Position numbers and translations under genes: made by a program
From: Glaciimonas sp. CA11.2
Lineage (GTDB): Bacteria > Pseudomonadota > Gammaproteobacteria > Burkholderiales > Burkholderiaceae_D
Direction of reading: 5' to 3'
NCBI RefSeq assembly: GCF_034314045.1
Contig: NZ_JAVIWL010000001.1
Coordinates: forward strand, 1,736,001 to 1,800,000
DNA: 64,000 nt
Shown here: piece after piece, positions 9,767-20,897 of the stretch
Numbering within the stretch: the stretch's first letter is position 1
Layout: each line of letters begins with the position of its first letter
Notes under the pieces: generated by a model
The model's database searches: none
What the model was told of the DNA's origin: nothing
What the model saw: the letters and a program-made list of their open reading frames with translations, nothing else

Positions 9767-9851
9767 TGTCTCTTGGATATAGTGATCGTCGTATTGCGTG
9801 TTTACCATTTAATATCCTGCATTCTAGTCTTGATAAAGAAGTGGCTTTATT

Positions 9852-10445
9852 ATGCCCGTGCCATCCGCCGTATCAGCTGCCGCAGCGCCAACCATTCTTC
9901 TGTTGCCGGGACTTAATAATTCTGGCGATGGTCACTGGCAAACATATTGGGAGCAGATGTTGCCAACTGCTCAACGCGTGCAGCAGCAAGATTGGGACAC
10001 CCCATGCCGTCAAGATTGGGTTAATACTCTGGACGCAGCAATTCAGGCATCGAACGGTCCCGTGGTTTTAGCTGCACACAGTCTGGGATGTGCACTGGTG
10101 GCGTGGTGGGTAGCGGAGCATGGTAATTGCCAAGGGAGTGCAGCAATGGTCAAAGGTGCGCTGCTGGTCGCGCCGCCGGACGTGGAGCGCGCCGACTTCC
10201 CAGCCTCGGTACGTGACTTCGGGCGGATGCCAAGGATGGCGTTGCCGTTTGATACCATCGTCGTTGGATCGGACAACGATTCTTGGTGTGAAATAACCAA
10301 AATACAAAGTTTTTCGGTCGACTGGAAGGCCACGTTTCACAATATTGGTGCACTTGGTCACCTAAACGCGGCGAGCGGGTTGCGTGATTGGCAACAAGGT
10401 CGGACGTGGTTGGCGCAAGTTGGTCGCATGCAATCTGTTGTATAG
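9852..10445 (+). CDS. Small serine hydrolase of the RBBP9/YdeN family
   Basis: Alpha/beta hydrolase of 197 residues in the RBBP9/YdeN (DUF452-like) group. The order of motifs is typical: LLPGLNNSGDGHWQTYWE near the N-terminus, LAAHSLGCALVAWW with the nucleophile serine in G/H-S-L-G, and a strand carrying the acid (IVVGSDNDSWCE). The catalytic histidine is in NIGALGHLNAASGLRDW. The substrate is unknown. It stands between parB and the atp operon and has its own gap on both sides. The N-terminus is rich in Ala/Ser/Pro but lacks a recognisable signal peptide. Confidence 0.85.
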   Translation: MPVPSAVSAAAAPTILLLPGLNNSGDGHWQTYWEQMLPTAQRVQQQDWDTPCRQDWVNTLDAAIQASNGPVVLAAHSLGCALVAWWVAEHGNCQGSAAMVKGALLVAPPDVERADFPASVRDFGRMPRMALPFDTIVVGSDNDSWCEITKIQSFSVDWKATFHNIGALGHLNAASGLRDWQQGRTWLAQVGRMQSVV

Positions 10446-10576
10446 AATCATATAAGCTCATGATTCTTTTGCAAAAGTTTGACGAAAACAACACGCTGAT
10501 CGTATAATCCGCGGGTTTCTAAAATTGCCGTAAGCGCACCTTTCTGACGCACGGCATTGAATAACATGGGATCAAT

Positions 10577-10921
10577 ATGTTGCGTATTGTGCTCTTGCAA
10601 TTTATTGTCACTGTGTTTGTGGCAGGTGTAGCAGGATTATTGGGCGGTATGACGGGATTTATTTCTGCACTGCTCGGTGGATTGTGTTGCGCGGTACCGA
10701 ACGGACTATTTGCATTACGACTTTTTTTCAGCGCGCGGAAACCTGGCGGCGCTGATCCGATATCCTTTTTTATCGGTGAATTTATCAAAATTGCTACGAC
10801 GGTTGCGCTCTTGGGCGCAGTTGTATGGTTGTACCACGGTGTTAATTGGCTGGCTTTTGTCGTCAGCTTCATCGTGGTGCTGAAAAGTTACTTTATCTTA
10901 CTATTTAGACGCCAATCATGA
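10577..10921 (+). CDS. atpI: ATP synthase accessory protein AtpI
   Basis: AtpI is a small hydrophobic protein encoded first in atp operons that helps assemble the c-ring. This 114-residue version has four membrane segments and the typical [26 protein letters not shown] stretch, followed by the [16 protein letters not shown] motif. Its stop overlaps the start of atpB by 4 bases (ATGA). It has the weak conservation typical of the gene, but position makes the call safe. Confidence 0.93.
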   Translation: MLRIVLLQFIVTVFVAGVAGLLGGMTGFISALLGGLCCAVPNGLFALRLFFSARKPGGADPISFFIGEFIKIATTVALLGAVVWLYHGVNWLAFVVSFIVVLKSYFILLFRRQS

Positions 10922-11745
10922 CTGCAGCTGTACTCGACGCACAACTTACCCCCTCCGAATATATTGTCCATCACCTCGGACATCTTGCCACCGGTCACCA
11001 ATCCAAGATTGTGGACTTTTCAATCATTAATATCGACACCGTTTTTTGGTCCGTTTTTGCGGGTGTCGTTGGCTGCGTGCTGATGTTTCTGGCAGCGCGT
11101 AACGCGACCGCCGGTGTACCTGGACGTTTTCAGGCTTTCGTCGAGATGATGGTTGAGATGGTAGAAAACCAATCGAAAGAAATCGTCCACGGTGATCGCA
11201 GTTTTATCGCGCCACTTGCATTGACCGTATTCGTTTGGGTTGCTTTGATGAACTCGCTCGACTTCTTGCCGGTCGATATGTTTTCGAGCTTCTTTAAACT
11301 GGTTGGTCTGGATGGCATTATTTCCCACCATCGCGCCGTACCAACTGCCGATTTGAACGGCACAATGGGTATCGCGTTGGGCGTTCTGGTTCTGATGTTG
11401 TATTACAGCGTCAAGATCAAGGGCGTTGGCGGCTTTGTGCACGAATTGCTGGCTGCACCGTTCGGTATTTGGCTTGCCCCGTTTAACCTACTTTTGAACC
11501 TGATTGAATTCGCTGCAAAAACCGTATCTCTGGGGATGCGACTGTTCGGCAATATGTATGCCGGCGAATTGTTGTTCCTGTTGATTGCATTGCTGGGTTC
11601 TGCGGCGACCACTTTTGGTTTCGTCGGACACGTAATTGCCGGTTCGATTTGGGCGATTTTCCATATCTTGATCGTGTTGCTACAAGCATTTATTTTTATG
11701 ATGCTGACGTTGGTCTACATCGGCCAGGCGCACGAAAAACATTAA
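10918..11745 (+). CDS. atpB: F1Fo ATP synthase subunit a
   Basis: Subunit a of the Fo proton channel, 275 residues, with five to six membrane helices. The essential arginine is visible in the helix [19 protein letters not shown]. The preceding [13 protein letters not shown] and the late [26 protein letters not shown] carry the other conserved polar residues. The length and the N-terminal extension with histidines ([15 protein letters not shown]) are typical of beta/gammaproteobacteria. The start is fixed by the overlap with atpI. Confidence 0.98.
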   Translation: MTAAVLDAQLTPSEYIVHHLGHLATGHQSKIVDFSIINIDTVFWSVFAGVVGCVLMFLAARNATAGVPGRFQAFVEMMVEMVENQSKEIVHGDRSFIAPLALTVFVWVALMNSLDFLPVDMFSSFFKLVGLDGIISHHRAVPTADLNGTMGIALGVLVLMLYYSVKIKGVGGFVHELLAAPFGIWLAPFNLLLNLIEFAAKTVSLGMRLFGNMYAGELLFLLIALLGSAATTFGFVGHVIAGSIWAIFHILIVLLQAFIFMMLTLVYIGQAHEKH

Positions 11746-11750
11746 GCTTT

Positions 11751-11814
11751 GGATGTTAAATCCGCTCTAGGCGCGCAGGCATTTAGCCAAGCGTCACGAG
11801 CGGGGATCCACATC
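11751..11814. repeat. Imperfect inverted repeat in the atpB-atpE gap
   Basis: The arm GGATGTTAAATCCGCTC at 11751 pairs imperfectly with GAGCGGGGATCCACATC ending at 11814 (GGATGT and CCGCTC pair with ACATC- and GAGCGG-type partners). The two are separated by about 30 bases. It lies within a 141-bp gap. In atp operons a structure upstream of atpE is plausible, because the c subunit is made in excess. Confidence 0.5.
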
Positions 11815-11847
11815 GGTTGGTAGGTTTTGTAGTTTTTATTTTTTTGA

Positions 11848-12132
<285 letters not shown>

Positions 12133-12204
12133 TTCGGGCAACATAGCCGATTCTCATTTTGCTGAAATTATTTCAGCACACGTTATTCTGAGAAGGAAAT
12201 TACC

Positions 12205-12675
12205 GTGAACTTAAATGCAACATTGTTTGCGCAGTTCGTGGTCTTCTTTATCCTCGCCGGCTTCACGATGAAATTCGTGTGGCCGCCGTTGATGAAAGCG
12301 CTCGATGAGCGCACCAAGAAGATTGCGGACGGCCTAGCAGCCGCTGATCGCGGCAAGGCAGATCTGGCAGCCGCTGAAAAGCGGGTACAGGCAGAACTGG
12401 CGACAGCGCGTGACGAAGGTCAGAAGCGTATTGGCGAAGCCGAAAAGCGTGCGCAGCTAATTATTGATGAAGCCAAAAAAACGGCTTCAGACGAAGCGGC
12501 GCGTATTATCACGAATGCCAAAGCCGATGCAGATCAGCAAGTAACCAAAGCGCGTGAAGGTTTGCGCGGCGAAGTTGCTACTCTGGCCGTCAAAGGTGCA
12601 GAACAGATCTTGAAGCGTGAAGTCAATGCAGCGGCACATGCCGACTTGTTGGATCAACTGAAAACAGAGCTGTAA
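12205..12675 (+). CDS. atpF: F1Fo ATP synthase subunit b
   Basis: Peripheral stalk subunit b, 156 residues. One N-terminal membrane helix ([23 protein letters not shown]) is followed by a long charged alanine-rich coiled coil with heptad character ([21 protein letters not shown] and onward). This is the normal architecture and length. GTG at 12205 serves as start (GTGAACTTAAATGC), preceded by GAAGGAAATTACC. An alternative start is not needed, because [10 protein letters not shown] is the common family N-terminus. Confidence 0.97.
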   Translation: MNLNATLFAQFVVFFILAGFTMKFVWPPLMKALDERTKKIADGLAAADRGKADLAAAEKRVQAELATARDEGQKRIGEAEKRAQLIIDEAKKTASDEAARIITNAKADADQQVTKAREGLRGEVATLAVKGAEQILKREVNAAAHADLLDQLKTEL

Positions 12676-12677
12676 TC

Positions 12678-13211
12678 ATGGCTGAAATCGCAACGATTGC
12701 CCGCCCTTACGCAGATGCGCTGTTCCGTGTAGCCAAAACGCAAGATTTGGCTGCGTGGTCTGGTTTGATTATTGAGATGGCGCAAGTTGCCGCCCATCCT
12801 GATGTGCTTACCCTGGCGCGTAATCCTGCGGTGACACATCAGCAAGTTACTGACATCTTTCTTTCGTTATTGACGTCACCATTGTCTGTCGAAGCCAAAA
12901 ACTTCGTCACCACATTGGTTGCCAATGGCCGTTTGATAGCATTGCCAGAAATCGCTGAACAATTCCACGTGCTGAAAAATGCCGAGGAAGGTGCCGCCGA
13001 TGTTGAAATCGCCAGTGCTTTTGAGCTGTCTGCTGCACAAGTGCAAGAACTGCTGGTCACGTTGGAAAAGAAATTCGGTCGCAAGCTCAACCCTTCTGTC
13101 AAGGTTGACAGTACGTTAATTGGTGGAGTGCGCGTGGTGGTTGGCGATGAAGTGCTGGACACATCGGTACGCGCCAAGCTGCAACAGTTAAATGTCGCGT
13201 TAACGGCATAA
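12678..13211 (+). CDS. atpH: F1Fo ATP synthase subunit delta
   Basis: Delta subunit (OSCP homologue) of 177 residues connecting the peripheral stalk to the top of F1. The N-terminal helical domain begins [16 protein letters not shown], the usual signature. The C-terminal region has [40 protein letters not shown], again diagnostic. The ATG comes 2 bases after the atpF stop, so translation is probably coupled. It is followed by an unusually long gap before atpA. Confidence 0.97.
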   Translation: MAEIATIARPYADALFRVAKTQDLAAWSGLIIEMAQVAAHPDVLTLARNPAVTHQQVTDIFLSLLTSPLSVEAKNFVTTLVANGRLIALPEIAEQFHVLKNAEEGAADVEIASAFELSAAQVQELLVTLEKKFGRKLNPSVKVDSTLIGGVRVVVGDEVLDTSVRAKLQQLNVALTA

Positions 13212-13217
13212 GACAGC

Positions 13218-13356
13218 AGACTTTTTACTGAGCCTTAGCGAGCGTGGTGAAGATAGGGCGCACGGAGTGGAGCAACCGGAACGGTCTTAGACCATGAGGA
13301 TTGTGAGCACCGCGCAACGCATTATTCGCGAGGCGCAGCAGGTTCCGAAAAAGTCT
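13218..13356. repeat. Long-range inverted repeat in the atpH-atpA gap
   Basis: AGACTTTTT at 13218-13226 is the exact complement of AAAAAGTCT at 13348-13356. Between them is a further small perfect stem, GGTCTTAGACC. The gap is 254 bp, far more than the translational spacing expected within an atp operon. No ORF is supported in it. It may be an inserted palindromic element or an RNA processing/stability structure. Confidence 0.5.
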
Positions 13357-13465
13357 ATTGCGGTAACAGCCGCGGTAGCTAAACTATAGCAACTGCATCA
13401 ATTGCGTCAAACTGAGTGGCCCGAGTCCTTAGCGTAAGCCAAAGAGAAAAATTTTAGGAGTTAGT

Positions 13466-15007
13466 ATGCAACTCAACGCGTCTGAAATCAGCGAACTGAT
13501 CAAGAGCCGGATTCAAGGCCTTGGCGATACCGCTGAGATTCGAAATCAGGGCACGGTTATCTCCGTGTCCGACGGTATCTGCCGTATCCATGGTCTGTCT
13601 GACGTGATGCAAGGCGAGATGCTGGAATTCCCAGGCAATACATTTGGTCTGGCACTGAATCTGGAACGTGATTCTGTCGGCGCCGTTATTTTGGGCGACT
13701 TCGAGCACATTTCTGAAGGCGATACAGTCAAATGTACTGGTCGTATTCTGGAAGTGCCGATCGGTCCTGAACTACGTGGTCGTGTTGTCAATGCGCTGGG
13801 TCAGCCAATTGACGGCAAAGGCCCGGTCAACGCTAAGTTGACAGCGCCAATCGAAAAGATTGCACCAGGCGTTATTGCCCGTCAATCAGTTTCTGAGCCG
13901 ATGCAAACCGGTATCAAGTCAATTGACTCGATGGTCCCGATTGGTCGCGGTCAACGTGAACTGATCATTGGCGACCGTCAAACTGGTAAGACTGCTGTTG
14001 CGATTGATGCCATCATCAATCAAAAGGGTCAAAACGTTACATGTATTTATGTTGCGATTGGTCAAAAAGCATCATCGATCAAAAACATCGTACGCTCGCT
14101 GGAAGCACACGGCGCGATGGAATACACAATCGTTGTCGCAGCGTCGGCTTCTGAGTCGGCCGCGATGCAATTCGTCTCGCCTTACTCTGGCTGCGCCATG
14201 GGTGAATACTTCCGTGACCGTGGTGAAGATGCACTGATCGTCTATGATGATTTGTCAAAGCAAGCTGTTGCATACCGTCAGGTATCGTTGTTGCTGCGTC
14301 GTCCACCGGGTCGTGAAGCGTATCCTGGCGATGTGTTCTATCTCCACAGCCGTTTGCTAGAGCGCGCAGCACGCGTGAATCCAGCTTATGTCGAGGCTTT
14401 CACCAAAGGTGAAGTCAAGGGCAAGACTGGTTCATTGACTGCTTTGCCAATCATTGAAACACAAGCTGGCGACGTTTCTGCTTTCGTTCCAACCAACGTT
14501 ATTTCGATCACTGACGGCCAGATTTTCCTGGAAACGTCGTTGTTCAACGCTGGTATCCGTCCTGCGATTAACGCTGGTATTTCGGTATCGCGCGTTGGTG
14601 GTGCTGCTCAGACTAAAGTTATCAAGAACCTGTCCGGTGGTATTCGTACCGACTTGGCACAGTATCGTGAATTGGCTGCGTTTGCGCAGTTTGCTTCTGA
14701 TCTGGATGCGGCAACCCGCAAACAGCTGGATCGTGGCGCACGTGTGACTGAACTGTTGAAGCAAGCACAATACTCGCCATTGCCGATCTCGTTAATGGCA
14801 GTAACGTTGTTCGCGGTCAACAAGGGTTTTCTGGATGATGTTGAAGTGAAGAAATTGCTGGCATTCGAAGCAGCTTTGCATGACTTCATGAAAACTAGCC
14901 ACGCGCCATTGTTGCAAAAGATCGAAGAAACCAAGCAACTCGACAAAGATGCTGAAGCTGCGTTGTCTGCTGCAGTTGCTGATTTCAAAAAATCCGACGC
15001 GTATTAA
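13466..15007 (+). CDS. atpA: F1Fo ATP synthase subunit alpha
   Basis: Regulatory, non-catalytic nucleotide-binding subunit alpha, 513 residues. The P-loop GDRQTGKTA is near residue 170. The region [47 protein letters not shown] is the ATP synthase alpha/beta block. The signature [26 protein letters not shown] is present with minor variation. Full length, no gaps. A good ribosome site (TAGGAGTTAGT) precedes ATG, which is helpful because the gene is separated from atpH by 254 bp. Confidence 0.99.
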   Translation: MQLNASEISELIKSRIQGLGDTAEIRNQGTVISVSDGICRIHGLSDVMQGEMLEFPGNTFGLALNLERDSVGAVILGDFEHISEGDTVKCTGRILEVPIGPELRGRVVNALGQPIDGKGPVNAKLTAPIEKIAPGVIARQSVSEPMQTGIKSIDSMVPIGRGQRELIIGDRQTGKTAVAIDAIINQKGQNVTCIYVAIGQKASSIKNIVRSLEAHGAMEYTIVVAASASESAAMQFVSPYSGCAMGEYFRDRGEDALIVYDDLSKQAVAYRQVSLLLRRPPGREAYPGDVFYLHSRLLERAARVNPAYVEAFTKGEVKGKTGSLTALPIIETQAGDVSAFVPTNVISITDGQIFLETSLFNAGIRPAINAGISVSRVGGAAQTKVIKNLSGGIRTDLAQYRELAAFAQFASDLDAATRKQLDRGARVTELLKQAQYSPLPISLMAVTLFAVNKGFLDDVEVKKLLAFEAALHDFMKTSHAPLLQKIEETKQLDKDAEAALSAAVADFKKSDAY

Positions 15008-15036
15008 TTCTCTGGGGCTATAAGGAGTAATAACTC

Positions 15037-15909
15037 ATGGCTACAGGCAAAGAGATACGCGGCAAGATCAAAAGCGTAGAAAATACGAAAAAGATCACGA
15101 AGGCGATGGAAATGGTCGCGGCGTCCAAAATGCGTAAAGCGCAGGAACGGATGCTGGCGGCTCGTCCCTATAGTGAGAAGATTCGTCATATTGCTTCTAA
15201 CTTGTCGCAAGCGAATCCGGAATACACGCATCCGTTCATGACTAAGCAGGACAATGCCAAGACGGTTGGTTTTATCGTTGTCACAACCGATAAAGGTTTG
15301 TGCGGCGGTATGAATACCAACTCCTTGCGTCTTGTTACTGCCAAAATGCGTGAACTGGAAGCAGCGGGTAATCAGATTCAAGCAGTCGCAATTGGTAATA
15401 AAGGCCTGGGTTTTCTGAACCGGGTTGGCGCAAAAGTCATATCGCACGTGGTGCAACTCGGTGATACGCCGCATCTGGACAAGTTAATTGGCCCGGTCAA
15501 GGTATTGCTTGATGCATACGAAGAAGGTCGTCTGGATGCGGTGTACCTGGTGTACACCAAATTCATTAACACGATGAGACAAGAACCGCGACTAGAGCAA
15601 TTGCTGCCTCTGTCAAACGAACGTCTCGCGGCCGACAATGATGGTGCCCACGCGTGGGATTACATCTATGAACCGGACGTACAAAGTGTTATTGACGATT
15701 TGTTATTGCGCTATGTAGAAACGCTGATTTATCAAGCGGTTGCAGAGAACATGGCGTCTGAGCAATCAGCGCGGATGGTCGCAATGAAGTCGGCAAGCGA
15801 CAATGCCGGTAACGTGATTGGTGAGTTGAAGTTGATTTACAACAAGACTCGTCAGGCTGCGATTACTAAGGAATTGTCGGAAATCGTTTCCGGTGCGGCG
15901 GCAGTTTAG
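15037..15909 (+). CDS. atpG: F1Fo ATP synthase subunit gamma
   Basis: Central rotor shaft gamma, 290 residues. The N-terminal coiled-coil helix [28 protein letters not shown], the middle domain with [13 protein letters not shown], and the C-terminal helix ending [14 protein letters not shown] are all standard. The last contains the gamma signature around [14 protein letters not shown]. It starts 29 bp after atpA with ribosome site AAGGAGTAATAACTC. It is followed by a 218-bp gap before atpD. Confidence 0.99.
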   Translation: MATGKEIRGKIKSVENTKKITKAMEMVAASKMRKAQERMLAARPYSEKIRHIASNLSQANPEYTHPFMTKQDNAKTVGFIVVTTDKGLCGGMNTNSLRLVTAKMRELEAAGNQIQAVAIGNKGLGFLNRVGAKVISHVVQLGDTPHLDKLIGPVKVLLDAYEEGRLDAVYLVYTKFINTMRQEPRLEQLLPLSNERLAADNDGAHAWDYIYEPDVQSVIDDLLLRYVETLIYQAVAENMASEQSARMVAMKSASDNAGNVIGELKLIYNKTRQAAITKELSEIVSGAAAV

Positions 15910-15936
15910 GTCACACAGTCAACGATTTTAAGGGCT

Positions 15937-16057
15937 CCTCAAAAAGCCGCAGTGAACGAATCAAAGTCAGGTCGTCGATGCAACAAATCCGGAAGCCGCA
16001 ATGGGCACGGTGAGGATCGCAGGTTCGACATTGGTTCGTGTAACAGGTTTTTAGAGG
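15937..16057. repeat. Long imperfect inverted repeat in the atpG-atpD gap
   Basis: The left part, CCTCAAAAAGCC followed by GAACGAATCAAAGTCAGGTCG, pairs imperfectly with the right part, CGACATTGGTTCGTGTAACA followed by GGTTTTTAGAGG. Together they would make a hairpin of about 120 bases with several mismatches. It fills most of the gap and carries no ORF. Similar long inverted repeats occupy the other extended gaps of this operon. Confidence 0.5.
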
Positions 16058-16079
16058 TCGCCGCACGCAACGACCATAA

Positions 16080-17528
<1,449 letters not shown>

Positions 17529-17667
17529 AGCATAGCGATGTTGGTTGCGTGACGTTACTCGAACACAGGGATTGACCGTAAGGTCGATGTCTGCGCAGTG
17601 TAAGCGTGTAAGTAACGTAGTTGGCATCTGTTATGACAGTTTGATTGAACGGGTAAATGAGGACTGA

Positions 17668-17754
17668 CGCAAAATTGTCCCGGCAAGACGCGCGGACGTA
17701 GACAGTACGCTAGTACGGCGAGGACAGCACAACGCCGCCGGGCTGATTTTGTGC
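17668..17754. repeat. Imperfect inverted repeat element in the atpD-atpC gap
   Basis: The left arm CGCAAAATTGTCCCGGC (17668-17684) and right arm GCCGGGCTGATTTTGTGC (17737-17754) are inverted copies with a few mismatches. They flank about 50 bp containing CGCGCGGACGTAGACAGTACGCTAGTACGGCG. The compact shape is like a dispersed intergenic palindromic repeat. Copies elsewhere in the genome would confirm this but are not in this window. The whole gap is 250 bp. Confidence 0.5.
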
Positions 17755-17778
17755 AACTTCTATACATAAGGGTCTAAC

Positions 17779-18204
17779 ATGGCAAACACTATTCACGTTG
17801 ACGTGGTTTCGGCGGAAGAGCTTATCTTTTCTGGCGAGGCTGAATTCGTCGCGTTGCCGGGTGAGTCAGGCGAGTTGGGGATTTATCCTCGTCATACGCC
17901 GCTGATCACGCGTATCAAGCCGGGTGCGGTACGCATCAAGGTGCCAGGTCAGGCGGAAGACGAATTCGTATTCGTTGCTGGTGGCCTGCTGGAAGTGCAG
18001 CCTGATACCGTCACCATTCTGGCCGATACTGCGATTCGCGGTGCCGATCTGGATGAGGCGAAAGCGACAGAAGCCAAGCGTTTGGCAGAAGAAGCATTAA
18101 CCAATCAGGAATCGAAGATCGATTATGCAAAAGCCCAGTCAGAATTGACGACAGCAATTGCGCAGTTGGCAGCGATCCATAGATTGCGTTCAAAAGGCCG
18201 TTAA
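17779..18204 (+). CDS. atpC: F1Fo ATP synthase subunit epsilon
   Basis: Epsilon subunit of 141 residues, part of the rotor and inhibitor of ATP hydrolysis. The N-terminal beta-sandwich contains the family landmarks [36 protein letters not shown] and [27 protein letters not shown]-terminal helical hairpin follows ([10 protein letters not shown] to [11 protein letters not shown]). It closes the operon, and a clear rho-independent terminator lies about 50 bp downstream. Confidence 0.98.
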   Translation: MANTIHVDVVSAEELIFSGEAEFVALPGESGELGIYPRHTPLITRIKPGAVRIKVPGQAEDEFVFVAGGLLEVQPDTVTILADTAIRGADLDEAKATEAKRLAEEALTNQESKIDYAKAQSELTTAIAQLAAIHRLRSKGR

Positions 18205-18545
18205 TTCAGCAATCGGTACAAGAGATTGTTCCGATTTGGACGATGGTAGCAAACAAGCAGCTTCGGCTGCTTTTTTGTTGCCCGTGCCTTGCACGCAATG
18301 TGGTTGCTAATGAGCGGTAAGTATTCATCGGGCGCGAAATAGACTTCGTGTTTCTATCCCGATACAGATAAGAGCAGACTCAAGTAAGATAGGGTCATCA
18401 CTGTCTTGTCTAAAATATACCGAGATATGCCGAGATATAACGAGAAATCCCGATTAACGCTGGATTCACGCCGTATTAAAGTTGTTGCACCAAAGTAGCA
18501 GCATTCGATGCCATCAGCGCGCTAACCTGAAGAGGAAAATCCTCC
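18205..18545. other. Intergenic region after the atp operon
   Basis: This 341-bp region holds the atp operon terminator near its left end (listed separately). The rest is non-coding sequence in which short direct repeats such as CCGAGATAT/CCGAGATAT/CGAGAAAT occur at about 18420-18450. No RNA gene or ORF is seen. The right end carries the GAAGAGGAAAATCC ribosome site of the next gene. Confidence 0.5.
18255..18276 (+). terminator. Rho-independent terminator of the atp operon
   Basis: The hairpin AGCAGC-TTCG-GCTGCT has a stable UUCG loop and is followed at once by a run of six T. It lies about 50 bp after the atpC stop and matches a canonical intrinsic terminator. Confidence 0.9.
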
Positions 18546-18986
18546 ATGCCAGCAGCACCCATATCGTTATTCCTGTCTTCCGAACCCATCATTGCGATAG
18601 TCGGCATGTCCAATCGACCTGATCGCCCGAGTTATGGTGTAGCCCGCTATATGCAAGAGCATGGTTATCGGATTATTCCGGTCAATCCTATGTATGTAGG
18701 TACTCACATCCTTGGACAGCTTTGCTATAAAGATCTTTATGCTGCTGCGGGCGCTTTAACCATGGACAATTTAAAGATCGATATTGTTGATTGTTTTCGC
18801 AAAGCGAATGATATTCCCCCCGTTGTTGGTGAAGCTATCATGATCGGGGCGAGTACCATCTGGATGCAACTTGGCATCGTTAATCAGGATGCCGCCGACA
18901 AAGCCATCAAGGCTGGATTAACCGTTGTGATGGATCGTTGTATTAAGATCGAGCATGCCTTGGGTAATTTACACGGCGTATTGTAA
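18546..18986 (+). CDS. CoA-binding domain protein (YccU-like)
   Basis: Protein of 146 residues with a single CoA-binding Rossmann domain like that of succinyl-CoA synthetase alpha, similar to E. coli YccU. The motifs IAIVGMSNRPDRPSYGVARYMQEHGYRIIPVNP, IDIVDCFRKANDIPPVV and a late MDRCIKIEH are characteristic. The exact role of this family is not established; it probably binds CoA or a CoA ester. It is monocistronic, with ribosome site AGAGGAAAATCC. Confidence 0.88.
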   Translation: MPAAPISLFLSSEPIIAIVGMSNRPDRPSYGVARYMQEHGYRIIPVNPMYVGTHILGQLCYKDLYAAAGALTMDNLKIDIVDCFRKANDIPPVVGEAIMIGASTIWMQLGIVNQDAADKAIKAGLTVVMDRCIKIEHALGNLHGVL

Positions 18987-19167
18987 TTTTTTTAGAATAT
19001 CAAAAAATTAATTTACTGTTGGTATCGGGCCTTTATTAAAGACCTGGATGTTTTCCTTAAATCAACGATTATGGTTGGATGACCGCCGGATTCGGAATGA
19101 AATGCGGCAGTCTGAAGTGTGCTGCTCGTTTATATAAAATGAATATGGCGTAATAAAGGAGTATTCG

Positions 19168-19974
19168 ATGTCCGCTCAGAGTGAATTTCGCGCTGGTAAA
19201 AAGACTAAGCTTAAAGATGGGGATGCCAGCAAAAAGCCGCTTTCTAGCGGTGACAAGGATAAAGACAAGCAGAAGATACTGTCGTTGGCGACTGAAATCG
19301 GCCTGCAACAAGATTTGCTGTATGCCGGTCAACATCACAAATTGCTGGTTGTTTTGCAGGGAATTGATACCAGCGGAAAAGATGGAACGGTTAAAGGTGT
19401 GTTCAGCGAGGTCAATCCTGAGGGCATAAATATTGTTAGCTTTAAAGCACCAAGTCCGATTGAAAAAGCGCATGATTATCTATGGCGCGTCCATCAGCAA
19501 GTGCCGCCATCCGGCGAAATAGCGGTGTTTAACCGTAGTCATTATGAGGATGTTTTAATAACGCGGGTGCACGACTGGATTGATGATGCCGAATGCGAAC
19601 GGCGTTATACGCATATTCGCGATTTTGAACGGATGTTGTCTGAGACCGGCACGACCATTATTAAATTTTTGTTGCACATCTCGAAGGACGAACAGGCTAG
19701 TAGATTGCAAGAGCGTATTGATGATCCGGCAAAAAACTGGAAATTTGATCTGCAAGATATGGAGGAGCGGAAAAGCTGGGATACATATCAGGATTTATTT
19801 TCTCGCGCTATTCAGGCAACTGATGCCGATCACGCGCCGTGGTATGTGATTCCAGCCAACTCCAAGACCCACCGTAATGTGGCGATAGCGAGTATCGTGC
19901 TTGAGACGTTACAAACATTGAAACTTAAACCACCCGCAGCCAATCCAGCGTTGGTCGGCCTCAAAATCGTGTAG
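19168..19974 (+). CDS. ppk2: Polyphosphate kinase 2 family protein
   Basis: PPK2-type polyphosphate:nucleotide phosphotransferase of 268 residues, a P-loop kinase. It transfers phosphate between polyphosphate and nucleotides (direction and nucleotide not deducible here). Walker A is LQGIDTSGKDGTVKGV, and the lid/Walker B region is PPSGEIAVFNRSHYEDVLITRVH. The conserved FLLHISKDEQASRLQERIDDP and the C-terminal APWYVIPANSKTHRN are also present. The combination resembles class III PPK2 enzymes. The N-terminal 40 residues are lysine-rich and probably flexible. It is preceded by AAGGAGTATTCG and followed 25 bp later by the SGNH hydrolase gene. Confidence 0.92.
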   Translation: MSAQSEFRAGKKTKLKDGDASKKPLSSGDKDKDKQKILSLATEIGLQQDLLYAGQHHKLLVVLQGIDTSGKDGTVKGVFSEVNPEGINIVSFKAPSPIEKAHDYLWRVHQQVPPSGEIAVFNRSHYEDVLITRVHDWIDDAECERRYTHIRDFERMLSETGTTIIKFLLHISKDEQASRLQERIDDPAKNWKFDLQDMEERKSWDTYQDLFSRAIQATDADHAPWYVIPANSKTHRNVAIASIVLETLQTLKLKPPAANPALVGLKIV

Positions 19975-19998
19975 GGTGTTGCTTTCAGGAGGATCCAG

Positions 19999-20826
19999 GT
20001 GCGACGATGGTTACCCGAATTAGTAGCGCTGCCGCTGTTGCCTTGGCTGATTTTTCAAGGCCGACGTACGCGCAAGATTACGCCGCGTTTGCCAGAGGCG
20101 GTCGGTCCGACCACTGGCTTGGCAAAGTCAGAAGTATTTGCCAGCAACCAGTCGGAGCCGGGACCACCAGCCTTGCAGTTACTGTCTTTTGGCGAATCAC
20201 CGGTAGCTGGCGTCGGCGTTGCGACTCACTATGAGGCCATTACCGGCCAGTTCGCTGCCGCACTGGCGATACGGTTGGAGCGTCCGGTTGCATGGCAGGC
20301 GATGGGAAAGAATGGGGCGACGTTGCATAGCGCCATCAAAATCTTATTACCTCGCATTACCGAAAGAACGGCGCTGCAACATGTCGATGTGGTGCTCATA
20401 GCATTTGGCGTTAATGACAGCACAGCGTTTCGATCGCGGCGTCGTTACGCGGCTGAGTTGAAATATCTTTTGTTGCAACTACAACTGCATTTATCACCGC
20501 GTCTAATCGTCGTGGCTGGCGTACCGCCGCTCCATTTATTTCCCGCATTGCCGCAACCGTTACGCTTTGTGCTTGGCCTTAAAGCGCAAGAATTGGATAT
20601 TGCGACTGAGAAAATCGTTGTCGAATTGTCGCCGCACATGAACGTGACACGCGTGCCGACTTTAAAAAATATGACCGATCCCGCTTTGCTGGCGTTTGAT
20701 GGGATGCATCCGTCGGTCATCGGTGCTGCGACTTGGGGGCGCCAGTTAGCTGCCGCGGTGGCCCCACGTCTACAATATCGGAGTAAAAAAACGTCGGAAG
20801 TGGCGACAGCCAACGGAGCAGAGTAA
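19999..20826 (+). CDS. SGNH/GDSL-type hydrolase
   Basis: Predicted esterase/lipase-like hydrolase of 275 residues. The block I serine is in LSFGESPVAGVGV (GES instead of GDS), block III is IAFGVNDSTAF with the conserved asparagine, and the late block V is AFDGMHPSVIGAATWG with D-x-x-H. A short hydrophobic N-terminus (LVALPLLPWLIFQG) may be a membrane anchor. GTG at 19999 is the chosen start, with a strong CAGGAGGATCCAG ribosome site just before it. It probably belongs to one transcript with ppk2. The natural substrate is unknown. Confidence 0.83.
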   Translation: MRRWLPELVALPLLPWLIFQGRRTRKITPRLPEAVGPTTGLAKSEVFASNQSEPGPPALQLLSFGESPVAGVGVATHYEAITGQFAAALAIRLERPVAWQAMGKNGATLHSAIKILLPRITERTALQHVDVVLIAFGVNDSTAFRSRRRYAAELKYLLLQLQLHLSPRLIVVAGVPPLHLFPALPQPLRFVLGLKAQELDIATEKIVVELSPHMNVTRVPTLKNMTDPALLAFDGMHPSVIGAATWGRQLAAAVAPRLQYRSKKTSEVATANGAE

Positions 20827-20897
20827 GGCGGTTTTTTTTAAGCATTACCTTGTCCGCAGCAGTTCTCAAAATAAGTCTGTGCAGGGCAAAAAATGTT

